This document shows positions 10,445 through 23,742 of a DNA stretch of 64,000 nucleotides, piece after piece (the stretch's first letter is position 1; the number at the start of each line of letters is the position of its first letter). The DNA is taken from contig LS997564.1 of assembly GCA_000469685.2 (NCBI GenBank), positions 9,388,591 to 9,452,590 on the forward strand, written 5' to 3'. The notes beneath the pieces were generated by a model. It was not told where the DNA came from. It was given only the letters and a program-made list of their open reading frames with translations, and did no database searches. Origin of the DNA: Haemonchus contortus. Lineage: Eukaryota > Nematoda > Chromadorea > Rhabditida > Trichostrongylidae. The position numbers were made by a program, and so were the translations under genes.

Positions 10445-13400
10445 GGTGATTTCAGAGTGATGTTAATCACATGCGAGCTCTGTGAATACGGCTATAAGTG
10501 AGACCCGACAACCTAATTAAGGTGGAAGATACCTGGACGGCTTAGAGAGACCAAGGCCTGAATCTCCCCTAGAAAACTAACGGAGGCAAAGCCAATAAAA
10601 TTGTAGAGTTTGATGTATCAGTTAGGTTCTTGATACCGGAGCCCACGACTTTCGCGCCGATAACTTTGGAATTATTCTGGGTTGGTGCGAAAAAACCCCA
10701 AAGTTAACCTCAACGACACTGCCCAGCCATAATAGATAAGCTTGTCTCGTTAATCGGCCTATGTAATCTACAGTCATTTGCCATTTGCTAAAGTCGGGTG
10801 TCCGGTCACCCTGAACCTATGCAGAGATGTTTGAGTTGTTGGGTTGGAAGGTGCTCAACAGGTCTTCTTCCTTAGATTCAAGGTTGGGTCTCCTGTAGTA
10901 GCATACGAGACCTTTCTAGATATTCTTAGGCTCTACTTGGATAAGTTGAAGTCTGGAAATGACGTTCGACAATGATTAAGCTCAGATATTTTCAGCTTTC
11001 AAGCTTTGACGTAGGCGACGAGCCGAAACATAAGCCGAATGAAAAGTGGTAATGTCTTGGCAAGGCTTCACAAGGACATCTATATCACCTATTTCTGTTG
11101 TTTCAGTGACCGTTCTTATAGTCAAGTGAGTACATTGATCATCCTTACTCGACATAAAACTGGTGGCCGCTGAGTACGATAATGCACATGTTGTTCTGTC
11201 CAATTTCTGTTCCACTGTTTTGCATGAAAGTCAATCTGTTTACCTGTAGGTACAGTTCATGATAAAAATGGTTTCTGAAATTACCCTGTACGACGAATTC
11301 GAGTTCCCCTCGTATACCATATGTGGCGCTATCAGTTCAAAAAACGGCGTGGATCGGCGTTAAAAAGGCTCACAGATTGTCCGCTGTGTATCCTCGGACG
11401 AGTTTCACCGGCATTGTAGTGGCCGCACCGATCACAAGAGAATCCATGTATTAAGTTCAAACAGCTTGTCATGACCAATAGCGACAGTGAAAGACATTTC
11501 TATACAGTTTTGGCTCGATCTAGTCAGCTCTTTGCGCACTTGCAACGACTGCAAATTTCGTCCGAATACCCCTTCCAGGTTCCTTCCGTCATGGTAATCT
11601 CGTCCAACCTCTATTTCCCCTATTTTCAAGGAGCCTTATTTTCCTCAAAAATCGAAGAATTTTCTCGCTTCCTCCACTTGCGATGAACTATTCCCAACCT
11701 ATGCTTACGCCTTTCGACTATAGGGAGGTACCTCGAAAATATCGTGAACTGTGCCTTTAACCTTCAATGAAGAGTATTCCATTTGCATAATTATTATCAG
11801 GTACCGCAAGCGGTTATAAGCTCTACAGAACGTGCTCAGTGCTGTAAGGGGTAATCTTTGAATACAGAGGTTGAAGTGTGAACTTCAATTTTTTTTCGTT
11901 TCTTGCATTCGTGAGGATTCGATGTGCATCGCTTCTCGGTGTGGGACAAGACTCCCATCGAATTAATACAATATCACGTTCGATAATTGGGCTCCTGAGC
12001 TCCCCACCGCACTCGAAAACTCATTGTGAAGGATCTATCTGTGATCAAGCCAATCTACTGAATCAGCACTGATCAGTGCTTTTACGATGCGGCATGCATC
12101 TAGTTTCCCCTCAGAACCGCAATGAGTTTTCAATGCGCTTCTGACACAGGCAAGGACTTCTACGGTCTCGTGGTATATTCTATGTTTTCATTTTGGAACG
12201 AGTTTTATACCACTCAATCAGCCTTGAAGGGATAGAAATGTTAGTTGCCTAGGGTAGGTATCGGGCGGGTTTTTGCTCTCATGGGTGGGAAGCATAGGTT
12301 ACTCTTCACAGTGTTCTACCAACACTTATTTGATAATTAACTTTGATTTTTTGTGAAATACAGGTTCGAAAACGTGGTCTTTCGAATTGGTGTGACCAGT
12401 ATCCCCTCTTACTACTCCTTTTGGTTGCCGGGAGCTGTTTTTCTAGGCGAGGCTCGCGTGTAGTGCCAGAATCCATCATCTCCTCAAAGCTGCTCGAAAT
12501 GCAAGCGGTATACGGTAGAGAAGCAGTAAGCTAAAAGGAATGAATCTCAAAACATAGATTCTCACTTCAGGATATGAACAGGAGTAAAGCGCCGTTGACA
12601 TGATTTATCGTTTTGTTTCGGGAATCGGGAGAAGGTAAAAAATGGTCCTTTTTGGGACTGATGCTAGGGCCTTAAATGTGATCGACGGTCGTTAATCAGT
12701 TCATTCATTCGAATGGCATGTTTCAGGCTGTTCGGTTTCGAATGTCACACCTTTCTGTCGATCAAAAATCACTGCTGCTGTATGTCGAGTAACTGAGAGA
12801 ACAAGAAAAGGTAACCAAAGAGTACGTGGAACAGTTGAAGGGCCAATTGAAGGGACGAAGACATGGCTTATACCATCGCGATTCGCAAACAAGGGATAAA
12901 TGTATGGATAATCACTCAATAAGTCTTCACGGTGGGACCTTACGGAAGTAGTAAAGTCACAGTAAGTAAGCATACAAATACATCTGAATGGGTCAGTTAG
13001 TCCCGTTTATGGAGGGCGCGCTCATATTCGTATTTCATTCAGGATCATGGCGACGGTCGAATGGTATGGGGCTTCTACAATGGCGTGACGGTACCACCCA
13101 AGGATAAGTCAATGCTTTAGTCCCCAGACGAATTTGGTAACGATTTACCGGCCTGGAGAGATGGGAGGCTTTGAAGCCTTGGCAGTATTGATCACGACAT
13201 CCAAACGGACGCAGGTCAGTACCCTACTTGGATCTGTCCACCTACGTGCTACTTTGAAAGTACTGATGTACTACTGAAAAACTCCATATTGAATGGATTT
13301 TGTAGAGGTAAGTAAGTAGGCAGTGTTCTGGAGAAAAGGATCAAATAAGTGCATTGTGGTGGGATGATCAGACCCACAGGTGACCGCCCGTGATCGGTAT

Positions 13401-16380
13401 TATGAAGGAGTCGACCTGATAGCTTGATTTGCCATTGTTTTTGTTTTTTGTTAACACTTTTCCCGGTCAGTATCAGTTCCTGCTGGCTTTTTCAGGCGCC
13501 ATATCCATTTTATGTGTGGGCTATACGGTACTGAGAATCCCACCGTATTTTTTATGACGCTTCATACTTGCTCTGACTGTTTGGTCGATTCCCTTATTTT
13601 TGACTACTTCATACTACCGTACCTATTGCCATGTCGAATTCATCAAGTAGTAACGGTTTGTTAGTGTGTTTCAATTCATCGTATGTGTGATATGCATGAA
13701 GGTCGAGTGTCTGAATCGCGTGCCAAACAGCTTTTACTGAAATCGGAAACTCGTCCCTCTCGGACGACTGTGCGCACCCTCTTGACTCATGTCACCCTGT
13801 CACTCAGTTGTTGTCAATGGTGACCCGCCAGAATGACTGCCTTCCTCCTGTCATCCCTTTCACTTGAGTCGTTTTTCTTAAATTATAGCTTTTAGTTCAA
13901 GTTTTCTCAGCAAACCGAGCGGTCGGCTTCAATGAAGTCTATGGTTTCTGGTGTGGGTGGAAAAGTGTTTTCCTGAAAAAGGAATCAATTATTGATTATT
14001 AAAGAGTGTCTGTTTTCAAGCGTCGCATGTGGAAAACCGCCGAAGAAAACCAGCTTATGACTGACCAATATTTAGAAGTTGCTCCCACCCACACTTTCTA
14101 GGATTGAATGTGAAAAAGCGGAAGGGTTTCCGAGCAGAATAGCTTTGAGGTTTTCGTCTAGGTAATTGAAAGGTAGATGGGAATGCATAATTATGCGTTG
14201 ATGAATTTCTTTTTTATAGATCACATGCAGTCAATATCTTTTGAGGTTTGAAGCTTTACTTAAATGCTATCCGTTCTTTACCTTAAATTGCGAGGTACAG
14301 GGTGTCAGAGAAGTTTTTTAATCTTCCCAGACGAGTGTTGTGCCGATGAACACGTTCCTGAAGGAAATGCTAAGTAGCGAGATGAGAGTCAGGTTGAGGG
14401 AAGCATACTGTTGGACCAGAAGCGCGCTATCACACGGTCACTGCTTTATATTCTTCCAAGCTGAAGTCAGATCGCTGTTCGGTTTGGAAGCGTATGCACC
14501 TCTACGACCTGACTTGGAGTAGCTAGCCTATGTACAAGCCAGCGTTTGTATCTCACTCTCTAACTTACACTTTCACCATCTGAGAGGCTGTAATTTATCA
14601 AGGCTGTGATTTATCAGACATGAGGATCAGACATTTATCATTTTTTCTTCATGCTAACTTACCTGGGTTCATGGTGATTGTTACGTTTGGACAGTATTCT
14701 CAGAATTTGAGGTCCCACACCCTTCCGCCCTCAGAGTTTCTTCTCGTACAGTCATCGCTAAAAGAGTCGGCTCACACAAGTGGTTGTGAACCATGTAACC
14801 AAGAACACTAAGCAGTAGTGGGGTTAGCAGCAACAGTTGTTCACCTCTGGAGTTCCTTCCAAGTGAGAAAGGAAGCGTGGCTCAATCCTGGTTGAAAATA
14901 ATAACAAGCTGATATTCGAAACGGGCATCTTCAGAAGGAAAGTGCCCTTCGCCGAACCAGTATCATCTCCTTTCACTGCTCATTTCCTCTTGATTCTTAA
15001 CTCTTCGTTCTTCTCTTGGTTTTCCGACTTTGAACTTTTGGTATTAGCTGTTTTTACTTCTGGTTTACGGTACCAGTTAGGACCTAAAAATTACCTCGAC
15101 AGCTTTGCGCGGCCTACAGATTCAATGAGAGCTCAGCACTATGTATACCTTCTCATTCGCTCTGAAAGTTGTGACTCATAAATCTCAAGCCAATCTTTGA
15201 ATTTGATCTTCTGGCCTAAAAAGCTATAGTCCTCAGGAGAGGCGAAACCCAAACCACGGCTAACACCCATCAAGGAAAGCTGGAAAACAAACGGCGTAAA
15301 AAGAGGCGCTAGCAGCAGTCGGTATTTGACTACGGATAACTCGTGCCTCTCCATTACTGATATCATCCGCCGCAGCCGGCTTTTCTGAATCCGTCGAGGC
15401 TCCATGAAGAGATTGGGTTTCATCTATAGGTCCATTAAGGCAGATCTCACTTACCCTTTCGTGCGACTCGCTCGTCCTTATCTTCCTGGCTTCGAAATTC
15501 CTCGAGTTGGAAATTATTTCGGCAGTACGGGCCCAACTGCAATGCTGGGATGTCTCATGGGTGGTTCGTTGAATAAGAGGCGTCCCAAATGTGGCTCCCT
15601 GTTTTTTCCAATTCTTCAATTAAGAATAGAAGAATTTTTTGAGGGGTGGTTTTTTTACATAAGAGGGTGAAATGAGCGAAACCTAGGAGTTTGAAGGCTG
15701 AAATGGTTGCCGTCTGCTTCGATTTCTCACGAAAATTTTTCGGGACCCGCAGCACGAATAGTCAAATAGCCAGCCAACTTAAACTACTCCTGAAGGTGAT
15801 AGGTCGAAATCCACACATCGGATGGAAGCCGAAAAGATCTCATGCTCTGGAGGTTAATCCTGTTTCAGTGATGATATTCAGAGGGCGGAGGTGGAGCCTC
15901 TCGACTACGACATTGACTGATTGAGTTTTGGGTTCTAAAATTTACTCGAATTCATTTAAAATGTTCTACAGTGGTAACTTTAATTGATATAAGGTGGTAA
16001 AGAAAGTTTACCTTTGTTAAAGAGCAAATTAACTGCACGTTGCATATTTAGTACATACTTTTGGAAAACGACGCGTTTGAGAAGGCGCATCAATCGATAA
16101 TGTATTTGTCTCGAACTGTTCCGGCGATCTGCGGTTGGATGCTGCTAAAAATACACTTCAAATAACTTCAATCTGAAGACGTCTTAGTGAATAATCTGTT
16201 CGTTACAAAGCGGTGATTTTCAAGTGACAGCTATTGACTGGTGCTAGGAAACTGCTCAGCCCAAAATACTTACTGAAGTTGGCACTCCTTTACTTTCATT
16301 CCGTGTTATTTTCTATTCGCTTTTTTCCAAGCCATACAATCTCTTGAAAAATAAGTAATTTGTAATTAATCATTTATGTC
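10445..16380. other. No supported gene
   Basis: About 6 kb with only chance-length frames on both strands. A few isolated splice-like pairs exist (for example an in-frame 48-nt piece after ttcattcag at 13044), but none chains to another exon. A 119-codon minus frame at 15260-15619 has no recognisable motif and is within chance length. Confidence 0.4.
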
Positions 16381-16385
16381 TGAAA

Positions 16386-16445
16386 GGGGGCCCGGAAGGG
16401 GAGGGGGAAGAGAGGGGGAAGGGGGGGGGGAGAGGGGAGAGGGTG
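16386..16445 (+). repeat. G-rich polypurine tract
   Basis: About 60 bases almost purely G and A apart from one CCC near the left end, with several runs of four or more G. It could form a G-quadruplex or triplex. No gene is adjacent. Confidence 0.8.
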
Positions 16446-17630
16446 AGATTTTCATGAGCATTCGCATGCAAGTTACAGTAATCTTGGCGGCGTATCCAGG
16501 TGACTACCCCACCGACTTACCTGTGTCGTAGCTCGCAAGCCTCATTCATTGCATCGTAAATGTGGCCACTTTTTCGTAGTTTCCTCTACATACTTCACTG
16601 TATGTATGACTACTGTACCACGATGGCTTTCGAACTGCAAAATCAGTCTACTCACGGACAACAGGCACCTCTAGTCATGCCTCCCTTCTTCGATACTAGA
16701 AATCCCCCACATTCATTCATAGTCTTTTGTTCAGTTGACGGTTGTTGTGTGTACTCAGGTTCTCGTTTGGATCGGTTCTCTTCAAATCTCACGATCCACG
16801 ACCTTATTCGAAGACCTCGAGTGAGCTTCTTCGCTTTGCTAAAGAGATGTTGCGTTAGAAGTCTTTCTAACTCATTCCTCCCAGTAATTTGTGATATGAA
16901 TGCTCTTTTGTCAGGAAACATTAATAATGTCCAACGAAGCTGACTGCTAAACGTCTAGGTAGCTAGGTGACAAGCGATTCAAGATGAACCAGCATCCCAG
17001 TCGGGTATCCGTGGCCACAGCGCAACCAGTGGCCATATTGAGTTGAGTTGTTTGAGATGCTCTTGAAAATCGGTTTGTCACGCTGTTAATTCGTCAAAAA
17101 CTAATTCCCTAATAGAAGTATCTATGAGAGCTGTATCAATACTGGAATAAGTCATTCGTTTGCCTTTCATACAATATCTTGTCGTGTCCTTCGGATGCGT
17201 TTGAAACTTCCGTAATAGCATTTCTGTCTGGGGTTTTTTTGTCACATTTAAGTATTATCAAAAACAGTGCTATACTCTGGAAGATTATGGCTCGCAATTG
17301 CCGAGGGGCAGCCATCCAACGGTCGATTACGGGTGGCCTGCCGTTCTTTGACAGGGTCCGCCAATATTCTACCTCCTAGTGGTGTAGATTTTTGTAGTAA
17401 ATGAGTCCGATTTTCGATTTTCTGAGTCACTGATCAATAATAAGGAATACTTCCAATCCTTAACTTCAACCAATCATTGACCGGATCCATTGAAGTTTTC
17501 GATTCAATGAAAAGACCCTACAACAGCAACTCTTTTTTCCAATCACGTAGTCTCTGTAAGTAATACAAAAGTTGTTTTGGACTATGCTAGATATTCTTTG
17601 CTACTTAGAATCAAGATGAAGTTTGAAAGG
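16446..17630. other. No supported gene
   Basis: A plus frame of 127 codons (16560-16943) and an overlapping minus frame of 89 codons have no recognised motif and no supporting splice or start context. I see nothing else. Confidence 0.4.
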
Positions 17631-17633
17631 ATG

Positions 17634-17900
17634 AAGTCTTTGGGCGTTAATCAATCCCGTTCGAGAGATGCGCCGGGCTTTTGGCTTTCATTCTTATTGG
17701 TAGTGTCGTTTTGAATAAGGCCTACAGAATAACTTGCGGTGGCCAACCGATGTGCAGATCAGTGCTTCTATCTTTCCGGACGTGTCTGGTACCAATTACC
17801 TACCACGAAAGGATGGAAGGCCTGGTTGGCCTAGGCGAATGAACTTGTGGTCATGCGTGTGGGATAGTGCGCCACTCGCTACTACACAACTCCGCCAGTT
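17634..17900 (-). mobile_element. SINE family S1, minus strand, near full length
   Basis: Tail at left (AGTCTTTGGGCGTTAATCAA), body with CAGTGCTTCTATCTTTCC and GGCCTGGTTGGCCTAGGCGA, and tRNA-like head at right (GCGCCACTCGCTACTACAC, the complement of the A-box side). It matches the copies at 23466 and 33136 in order and spacing. Confidence 0.65.
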
Positions 17901-17904
17901 GGCG

Positions 17905-20100
17905 AGTATAATAAGTATGGGTGCTCTGAAGAACGCAAAACGGCATGGAACACATAGAGTTCTGAAATTGTGTTGATCACCCCCTTTCTAGGATTTGTTT
18001 GTGCATTCGAATCTCCTTCAGAATTGTGGTAGCGGCGAAGACCGGCACTGCACAGAGTTTGTGTTCTCTAGAACCTGCTCGTCCCAGCTGTAGGGAGATA
18101 ATGAATTGGAGAAGAGTTCCTCTAGGATTTCATTCAAGGCTTATTTCCTAGCCTATGGTTACAGGCACGGAGCCATGCAGCTTGCAATACTGCCTTTCTC
18201 TTTGTTACGATGGATTGACCATATTTTTTCCCCTTTTCCTCTCTTGGTGTTAGGTCAAACCTTGGTGGTGATTATTCACCAAATTAAGCCAAATTAAGCA
18301 ATGTCTTTAGGTTTATCATCATTTTCGCGTCGCTTCAGTGTAATCTCTCCAAGATCTGGGGATCCCTAGCATGTACGCAAAATGACGTTATTTCTCACTA
18401 GGTTGGCGACGGTCATGGGCAAAATTCCGGCTTCGGGCGGGCACGAACTCAAGCTTGTGCTTTGATGCCAACGCCAACCTTGTGAGGTCCTCGGGTCTGC
18501 GATATAACAGCAGTTGATCAAACAATAAGCCGGGACTATACTACTTTTCTCTCCTTTTCTATACCTCACCCTGGATTTCCTTTTGTGCTGTTTCACTCAA
18601 CCCCTTGAGAGAACGACGTACATACGTATGGGTATCTGTGAAGTGGTGCAAAAAATTTCAAACTTCTACTTGCAAAGTTGGAAAGCTCTAGTCGAAGTGT
18701 AAAAGGAGAATTCACGGAAGCGGGATGATGGAAAGGTAAGGAAAGACTAGCAGCAGCTTCCGACTTGATTGTGAAGTTAAGTCGCTCTAGTTTTACTTTT
18801 CTCCATTCAACCGAATTGCTTAAGACAACGAGGAAGATGTAATTGGTACCGCACGCTTAGTCCAGGGATCGAGTACCGGTCCTGGTTTTCATCTATAATA
18901 TGCCAACTGACGTTTTGATTTTTCAATTCATTTTAACTCCTCAGCACACAATCGAGTGGCAAAAAATCAGTTGGCGTCTCGATCGGCTATCTTCAAAGGT
19001 TCTATGTATCAGAAGTAGATTGCGCAGCCCACTTTCCAAATGGGATAAATGGAACTGGGATTCTGAAGCAACCTTGCGATTCTCCAACTTGGCAGCTGAC
19101 ATCCCATTATTTCATCCTGATGTTAAAGGAATCTGATCGATGAAAGGGCACTACAAGTTGCAATCCTCTAATCCGAGGTCATTTTTTCTGTCCTTTTTTT
19201 CAATCTTACTTTTTCCCACTTCCGGCATCTTTTTTTCACAACTGCAGCCTTTCCTTTGCAAACTTCTTACGACCAGCGCGTACGGACGGGGGTGATTTGG
19301 CCGTTGGCCGTCGGCCCCGTTACACATTTTGTGAACTGACCACTCAACTCGGGTACTTTTCGGTTTAAACTCTTCCACTCGCTCTCCACTCCACGGCCGG
19401 CTGAAACTAACTCGCGTCCACTAGGACTGCGCCTCCTTTTCACCCCTGTGCGAGGTCTCATCGACGATCTTGTAATAGCAGTGCTTCACTGCTCATAACT
19501 CCGATCTGGACTGTCCCTTCCAAAATGTTGATGATCTCAATGGTCCCCTTCTCTCTCCTCATGAGTAATCGGTTTCTAGCCAACTAGTCACCCTTCAACC
19601 AACCATCCAACCAACCAACGTCGGTTTTTCGTGCAGTCCAGATGTTCCTGCCATCCCCAGATGCACAGTGATGTTCTTACAAACCTGCACCCAACTTGTA
19701 TTTCACGAAACACACGTGTCTAGGAGGCAACTTGGGCGCCTATACACATAGACAGCCAATTCCCCTCATTGACTCAGACGTCTTTTGAGCTCTCTAGCGA
19801 GCAGAACTAACGGAGCGGTGGTTCCGTCTCAACCATGCGGTCACCGAAGGGTGTTCGTCGTGGTGGAGGTCATTTTTTTTGCCTATTTTCTACATCCAAT
19901 CTTATCTGCTGATATCAGATCTACAATTGAGAAATATTTGTATAACTTTAATTCTTTTGGGGTTAACTCCCAATTGAGGAGGACTAGTGTCTTATTTCGG
20001 ACTGATTTCGAAAGAAGCCCCGAAGATTCCAAAATCATAATGCTCTTTTCTCGAGAAGTCTAATTTTAGTATCCAATAGTTTTGAGTTGGCTACGGAAAA
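17905..20100. other. No supported gene
   Basis: Only short frames. A possible decayed tRNA-like patch is near 18400-18480. The stretch 19180-19480 is CpG-rich, with minus-strand frames lacking any known motif. Confidence 0.35.
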
Positions 20101-20129
20101 CTGTGTGTATTTGGAAAGAATTAGATTAC

Positions 20130-20310
20130 TTTCTATTGTTTATACAAAGAAATATTCATTCAGTACTATATTGACCATAAAATATCTTATGAACCTGATC
20201 CATGTAAGGGCACCACTCTGAAAAACAGGTAGTCAACTTTTAAGGCAAGTGTTTAATGTAGGCTTAGGAAAGTACGCAGTCACTTAAGCGTTGTAGTTAC
20301 CTAGCTAGCT
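20130..20310. repeat. Dispersed repeat family R2, copy 1
   Basis: Shares with 30150-30310 the blocks TATTGACCATAAAATA and CGAAAAACAGGTAGT (CTGAAAAACAGGTAGT here), in the same order and at similar spacing, plus an AAATATTCATTCA/AAATATTTATTCA block upstream. Ends are approximate. Confidence 0.6.
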
Positions 20311-20329
20311 TACCTAGTACACAATTCTT

Positions 20330-22080
20330 GGTGTGACTTATATGTAGATCTATCGAATGTGCTTATGAGACAGTAAATAAGTTATCATGGATTTATAAGG
20401 CTGTCCACTCGTCCTTTTCGCTTTCGTATAACTCCGGGAGAGGTAACTGGGAATAGATCCTTCCAAACAGAAGCATACCTCAAAAACATCAGGTCTGTCC
20501 AAATGTCGTCTTCCTAAGAATAAATGGCTCTGATAAATGAACTCGCTTCGCTTCTCGACTTAAATGGTGCAAGCGCTGTATGATTCATGTGGAGGGTCAA
20601 GTAACCTAGAGCTCACCATGTGATTTACTATTTATCTATTTTTTTCAAATTCATTATTTAATTGTTCGATCATTTTTTATTGATTTATTTCATTTTAATT
20701 ACGCTCTTAAAAGTAACCATAGGTATCTGAACAGAAGCATAGTATTAACCTTGGTCCTGTAATTATCAACAGCAAATGCTTCGTCCACTCTAGTGAACTT
20801 AGATGTTGCGATCTGCGAAATCGGGTTAGGACCCCAAACTCCCGTGAACTGGTCTGAAAATCCGAATTGGTTCTGTGTAAGATGAAATCCGAGTATCTTT
20901 GCCTTTCGACTTCTGACGAAGGCGGGAAATCAGCTCAACAAAGCCGTGCCACCATAGCTCCGGCCTCAGAAGCACGATTGATTCCGAGGCCACTGATTCG
21001 CTTTGATTTTTCCAACGTTCACGTTTCCTACTAATTCATATTTCATTTTCAGAAGTAATTGCTTGGTTGTTTGCAAAAATTATAGAAATCATGTACCTTT
21101 TTTGAAATGTACAGGTGTATTAACTCCTTGACATCGCCGCTGTAGCTCTGACACTTCGGCGGGTATTAAACCTTACTTGGATCAAGAAAAAACCTGAGAA
21201 GCTAGTAAGTAATGGATGGCTCCTTTGAAAGTGCCATATATCGGTTTTCATTCCGAATATCAAAGACCTTTTTGTATTTATTTATTCTGAACGATCACTT
21301 CAGGGATTTCATTCAGTGTGATTAAGTTTCATGGCCAGGATTTGGTAACTGCACACCCTTTTTGAGTGTGTGCAAAGCTTAGTCAGCCTTAGGGGCCTGC
21401 TCTAAGGATATATACGAAAAGGAATAGTGAATACTACTTGCCAGAGGGTTACCACAATCCGTTCTTTTTTGTTTACTATTTATTCTTGATTTGTTCCAAG
21501 ATGCAGTCTACAATAGAGAGATTTTTTGAGGTTTCTCCTAGAAAGAATATGTGGCTCCCAAGCTCAGCACATGGGACATACTTGGTCCGAAAAACGACGT
21601 AAACAGCGCGTTATAAGGGCTCCATAATCGGTATAGCCGACGAACTCGCCCAAAAGTGGCCGTGTTGTGACGGCTTTGTTGAAGCTGCATCACTCGCAAT
21701 GAAGCGTTAGAACGATGAGGAATAGTGCGCTCGTGTAGGAGACACCCAGACGGTTACAGGCCCGAAGCCTCATACAAGCCTTTATTGCTACTTTTTGATG
21801 CCCTACATTTCCTAAAATCCACAGATTTTTTCGCTTTTTTCCACCATTTTTTGCACCATTCTGACCTTAACTTCCATTATTTCAATTAGCCATATAACTC
21901 AGAATTGTCCAAACTGTTCCTCTAAACAAATCCCTCACACTACATGCTTACTCTTTTCTCGTTACCTATTCATAGTTTGTTGCTTGACTTCGCCTAGTAT
22001 TACTTACGTTCAAGGGCTTACAAATTCCTTCCTGTTATAAAATAAATGCAGGTAGCTGGTAAGCTGATTACTTAAAGCCT
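20330..22080. other. No supported gene
   Basis: AT-rich sequence with no open frame of note, no recognised repeat and no clear exon. Confidence 0.4.
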
Positions 22081-22086
22081 AATTAA

Positions 22087-22193
22087 CCCTTTGACGACAG
22101 CGCGGCTCAACGGTGAGCCACGGAAGCGGAAAGCCTCGAAATGCGTCTGTCCCGCGCGCCAGACACGCAAAAAGGTGCGCTGTAGTCAAAGGG
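22087..22193. mobile_element. piggyBac-like MITE, 107 bp
   Basis: The left end CCCTTTGACGACAGCGC (22087-22103) and right end GCGCTGTAGTCAAAGGG (22177-22193) are inverted repeats with one mismatch in 17. The left flank is TTAA (22083-22086) and the right flank TTAG, one change from TTAA. A TTAA target duplication next to a CCCTTT-type terminus is the signature of piggyBac elements. A small inner hairpin, GGCTCA...TGAGCC, lies at 22104-22119. The element has no coding capacity and would need a transposase supplied in trans. Confidence 0.7.
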
Positions 22194-22701
22194 TTAGGTA
22201 AAGGTTACCTGGTATTGTTAGGTCGATGAGTGATGTTAGAGTAGTCAAATGAGATAATTGATGGAAAGGCTTAGCTGTAAGGGGAGAAGGCTGCTATTGA
22301 ATGAGTCGAAGTCGATTTTTTCCTTTCGCTGAGATTATCTTAGTTTTAGACGAATGATTCAAGTGTGAGGAAATTCTTTTTAATGAAGAACCCAACCTTA
22401 CTCATTCTATTGCAATTTGCTTCTGGGCCTTTTTCCCAGAAGGAACTGAACTAAAGGTAGTTTAGCCAGAGTCACGAATTTTCCGATTCTGAGGGGGATT
22501 TACAGAAAGGCAAGTAATCGTCTAGTGTCACTTTGGTGAGGCACGGTCTCATCTTGTTTGTTCTTCTTTATTTCATTTTTTTTGGTTTCCTATTTATATC
22601 ATTGACGGTAAATAAGTAGTAACTACTGTTATTTCTATTTAATATATATATATTATATTATTATGCACTAAACTATATTATTTATTACCCTGACACCTGT
22701 A

Positions 22702-22914
22702 TCACCTGTCACCTGTCGTCCCAATGATCGTCGATTTCCTCGAGCGGGCGCCAGTAACGTCTCCACATTCGTCCCTGTTACGAGCCGGAGTGGTCCAGTG
22801 AATCGCTCTAGGGACACGAGGATCAACATTCCTTTCGTTCAGAGCTTTCGGGAAGAAGTCTGACCATCTCGTTGGCGGCCTTCCTGGAGTTCGTTTGATG
22901 TTACCCTGACACAA
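22702..22914 (-). pseudogene. RTE-like LINE 3'-end remnant, minus strand
   Basis: The 70-codon minus frame contains [19 protein letters not shown] followed by the [11 protein letters not shown] motif, the typical extreme C-terminus of RTE-type endonuclease/reverse transcriptases in nematodes, and then a natural stop. Only this last part is present; the sequence to the right (upstream on this strand) loses similarity, as in 5'-truncated LINE insertions. The frame is intact across this piece, which suggests a fairly young insertion. Confidence 0.75.
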
Positions 22915-23339
22915 ATGAAGAAATCATTCGGGGTTCCGTTTCATTTCTGTTGTAACTCAAACTTGTACATCACGCTAACTGAATTCCATATTATTTCCCG
23001 TTTCAGCTCTAAAGCAAAAGACATTATGACGGGATCGTCGATCAATGTCTAACAGTTCTGTGGATCCGCAGAAGCGCTGGAAGTAGTATTACTTAGGTAG
23101 GGGTTGTGCTGTATTGGCTGGCCAAGATGTTAAAGAATCTTTCGATCACCAGTTCGATCTTGAGCATTCATTCAAAAAAAGGAAATTTTCTTCGAAGAAC
23201 CAGATAAGTAACACGGAGACTCTGTTAGATTAACGATTTTGGATAGAATAAAATGTCACGATTCATTCAAAACTCATTTCTCACCAGTGGTTCAGTTTTT
23301 TGCTGTTTTTCTAAGAGGTGTCACGAAGTAGTATCAAAT

Positions 23340-23440
23340 GTATCCCCAATCCCCGTTGATCATAAATTTCCTCAAGTGGGGACCAGTCCAGCACGTCTAC
23401 AGTCGTCTCCGTCGCCAGCCAGAGTACTCCAGTAGATCTC
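23340..23440 (-). pseudogene. Second, more decayed RTE-like 3'-end remnant
   Basis: The nucleotide sequence parallels 22720-22815: GATCATAAATTTCCTCAAGT against GATCGTCGATTTCCTCGAGC, then a GTCTCCGTCGCCAGCC-type block and a GTACTCCAGTAGATCTC block in the same order. The copy is short and has no intact frame of its own. Confidence 0.55.
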
Positions 23441-23465
23441 ACAAAATAAATGGGAAAGGATAAAG

Positions 23466-23742
23466 ACTTGAAGCCTCATTCGATCCCGTCTGAGAAATGC
23501 GCCTACGCATTTACTTACGTTCAAAATTGTAGTGGCGCATTGAATGGGTACGTGGACTACACCATGGCTTACGTTGGCTAGCCAACGTACGACCAGTGCC
23601 TTTATCCTCTCAGATGAGTGCCAATTAATCGACTCCAGAAGGATGGATGGCGTGGTAAGCCTAGGCGATTATCGGTCCCGGATTCAAATCCGCGACCATG
23701 GATGTGAATCGCGCCACTTGCCACTACACCAACTTTGCCGAA
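23466..23742 (-). mobile_element. SINE family S1, minus strand, full length
   Basis: Head at right, read on the minus strand: GGTGTAGTGGCAAGTGGCGC (A-box region), then GGATTTGAATCCGGGAC (B-box-like). Body and tail run leftward to about 23466. This is the best-preserved pol III promoter of the family in the window and lies about 25 bases from a LINE remnant on the same strand. Confidence 0.7.

Noticed and set aside
13044..13091. 48-nt in-frame piece after a TTTCAG-like acceptor (DHGDGRMVWGFYNGVT)
   Set aside because: Weak donor (gtacca), and no neighbouring exon in a compatible phase.
15260..15619. 119-codon minus-strand frame
   Set aside because: Chance length, no motif, no splice partner.
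23100..23165. Possible tRNA gene or SINE head (TGGCTGGCCAAGATGTTAAAG ... CAGTTCGATCTTGAGC region)
   Set aside because: Only the B-box-like part is fair; no cloverleaf can be drawn and no body follows.
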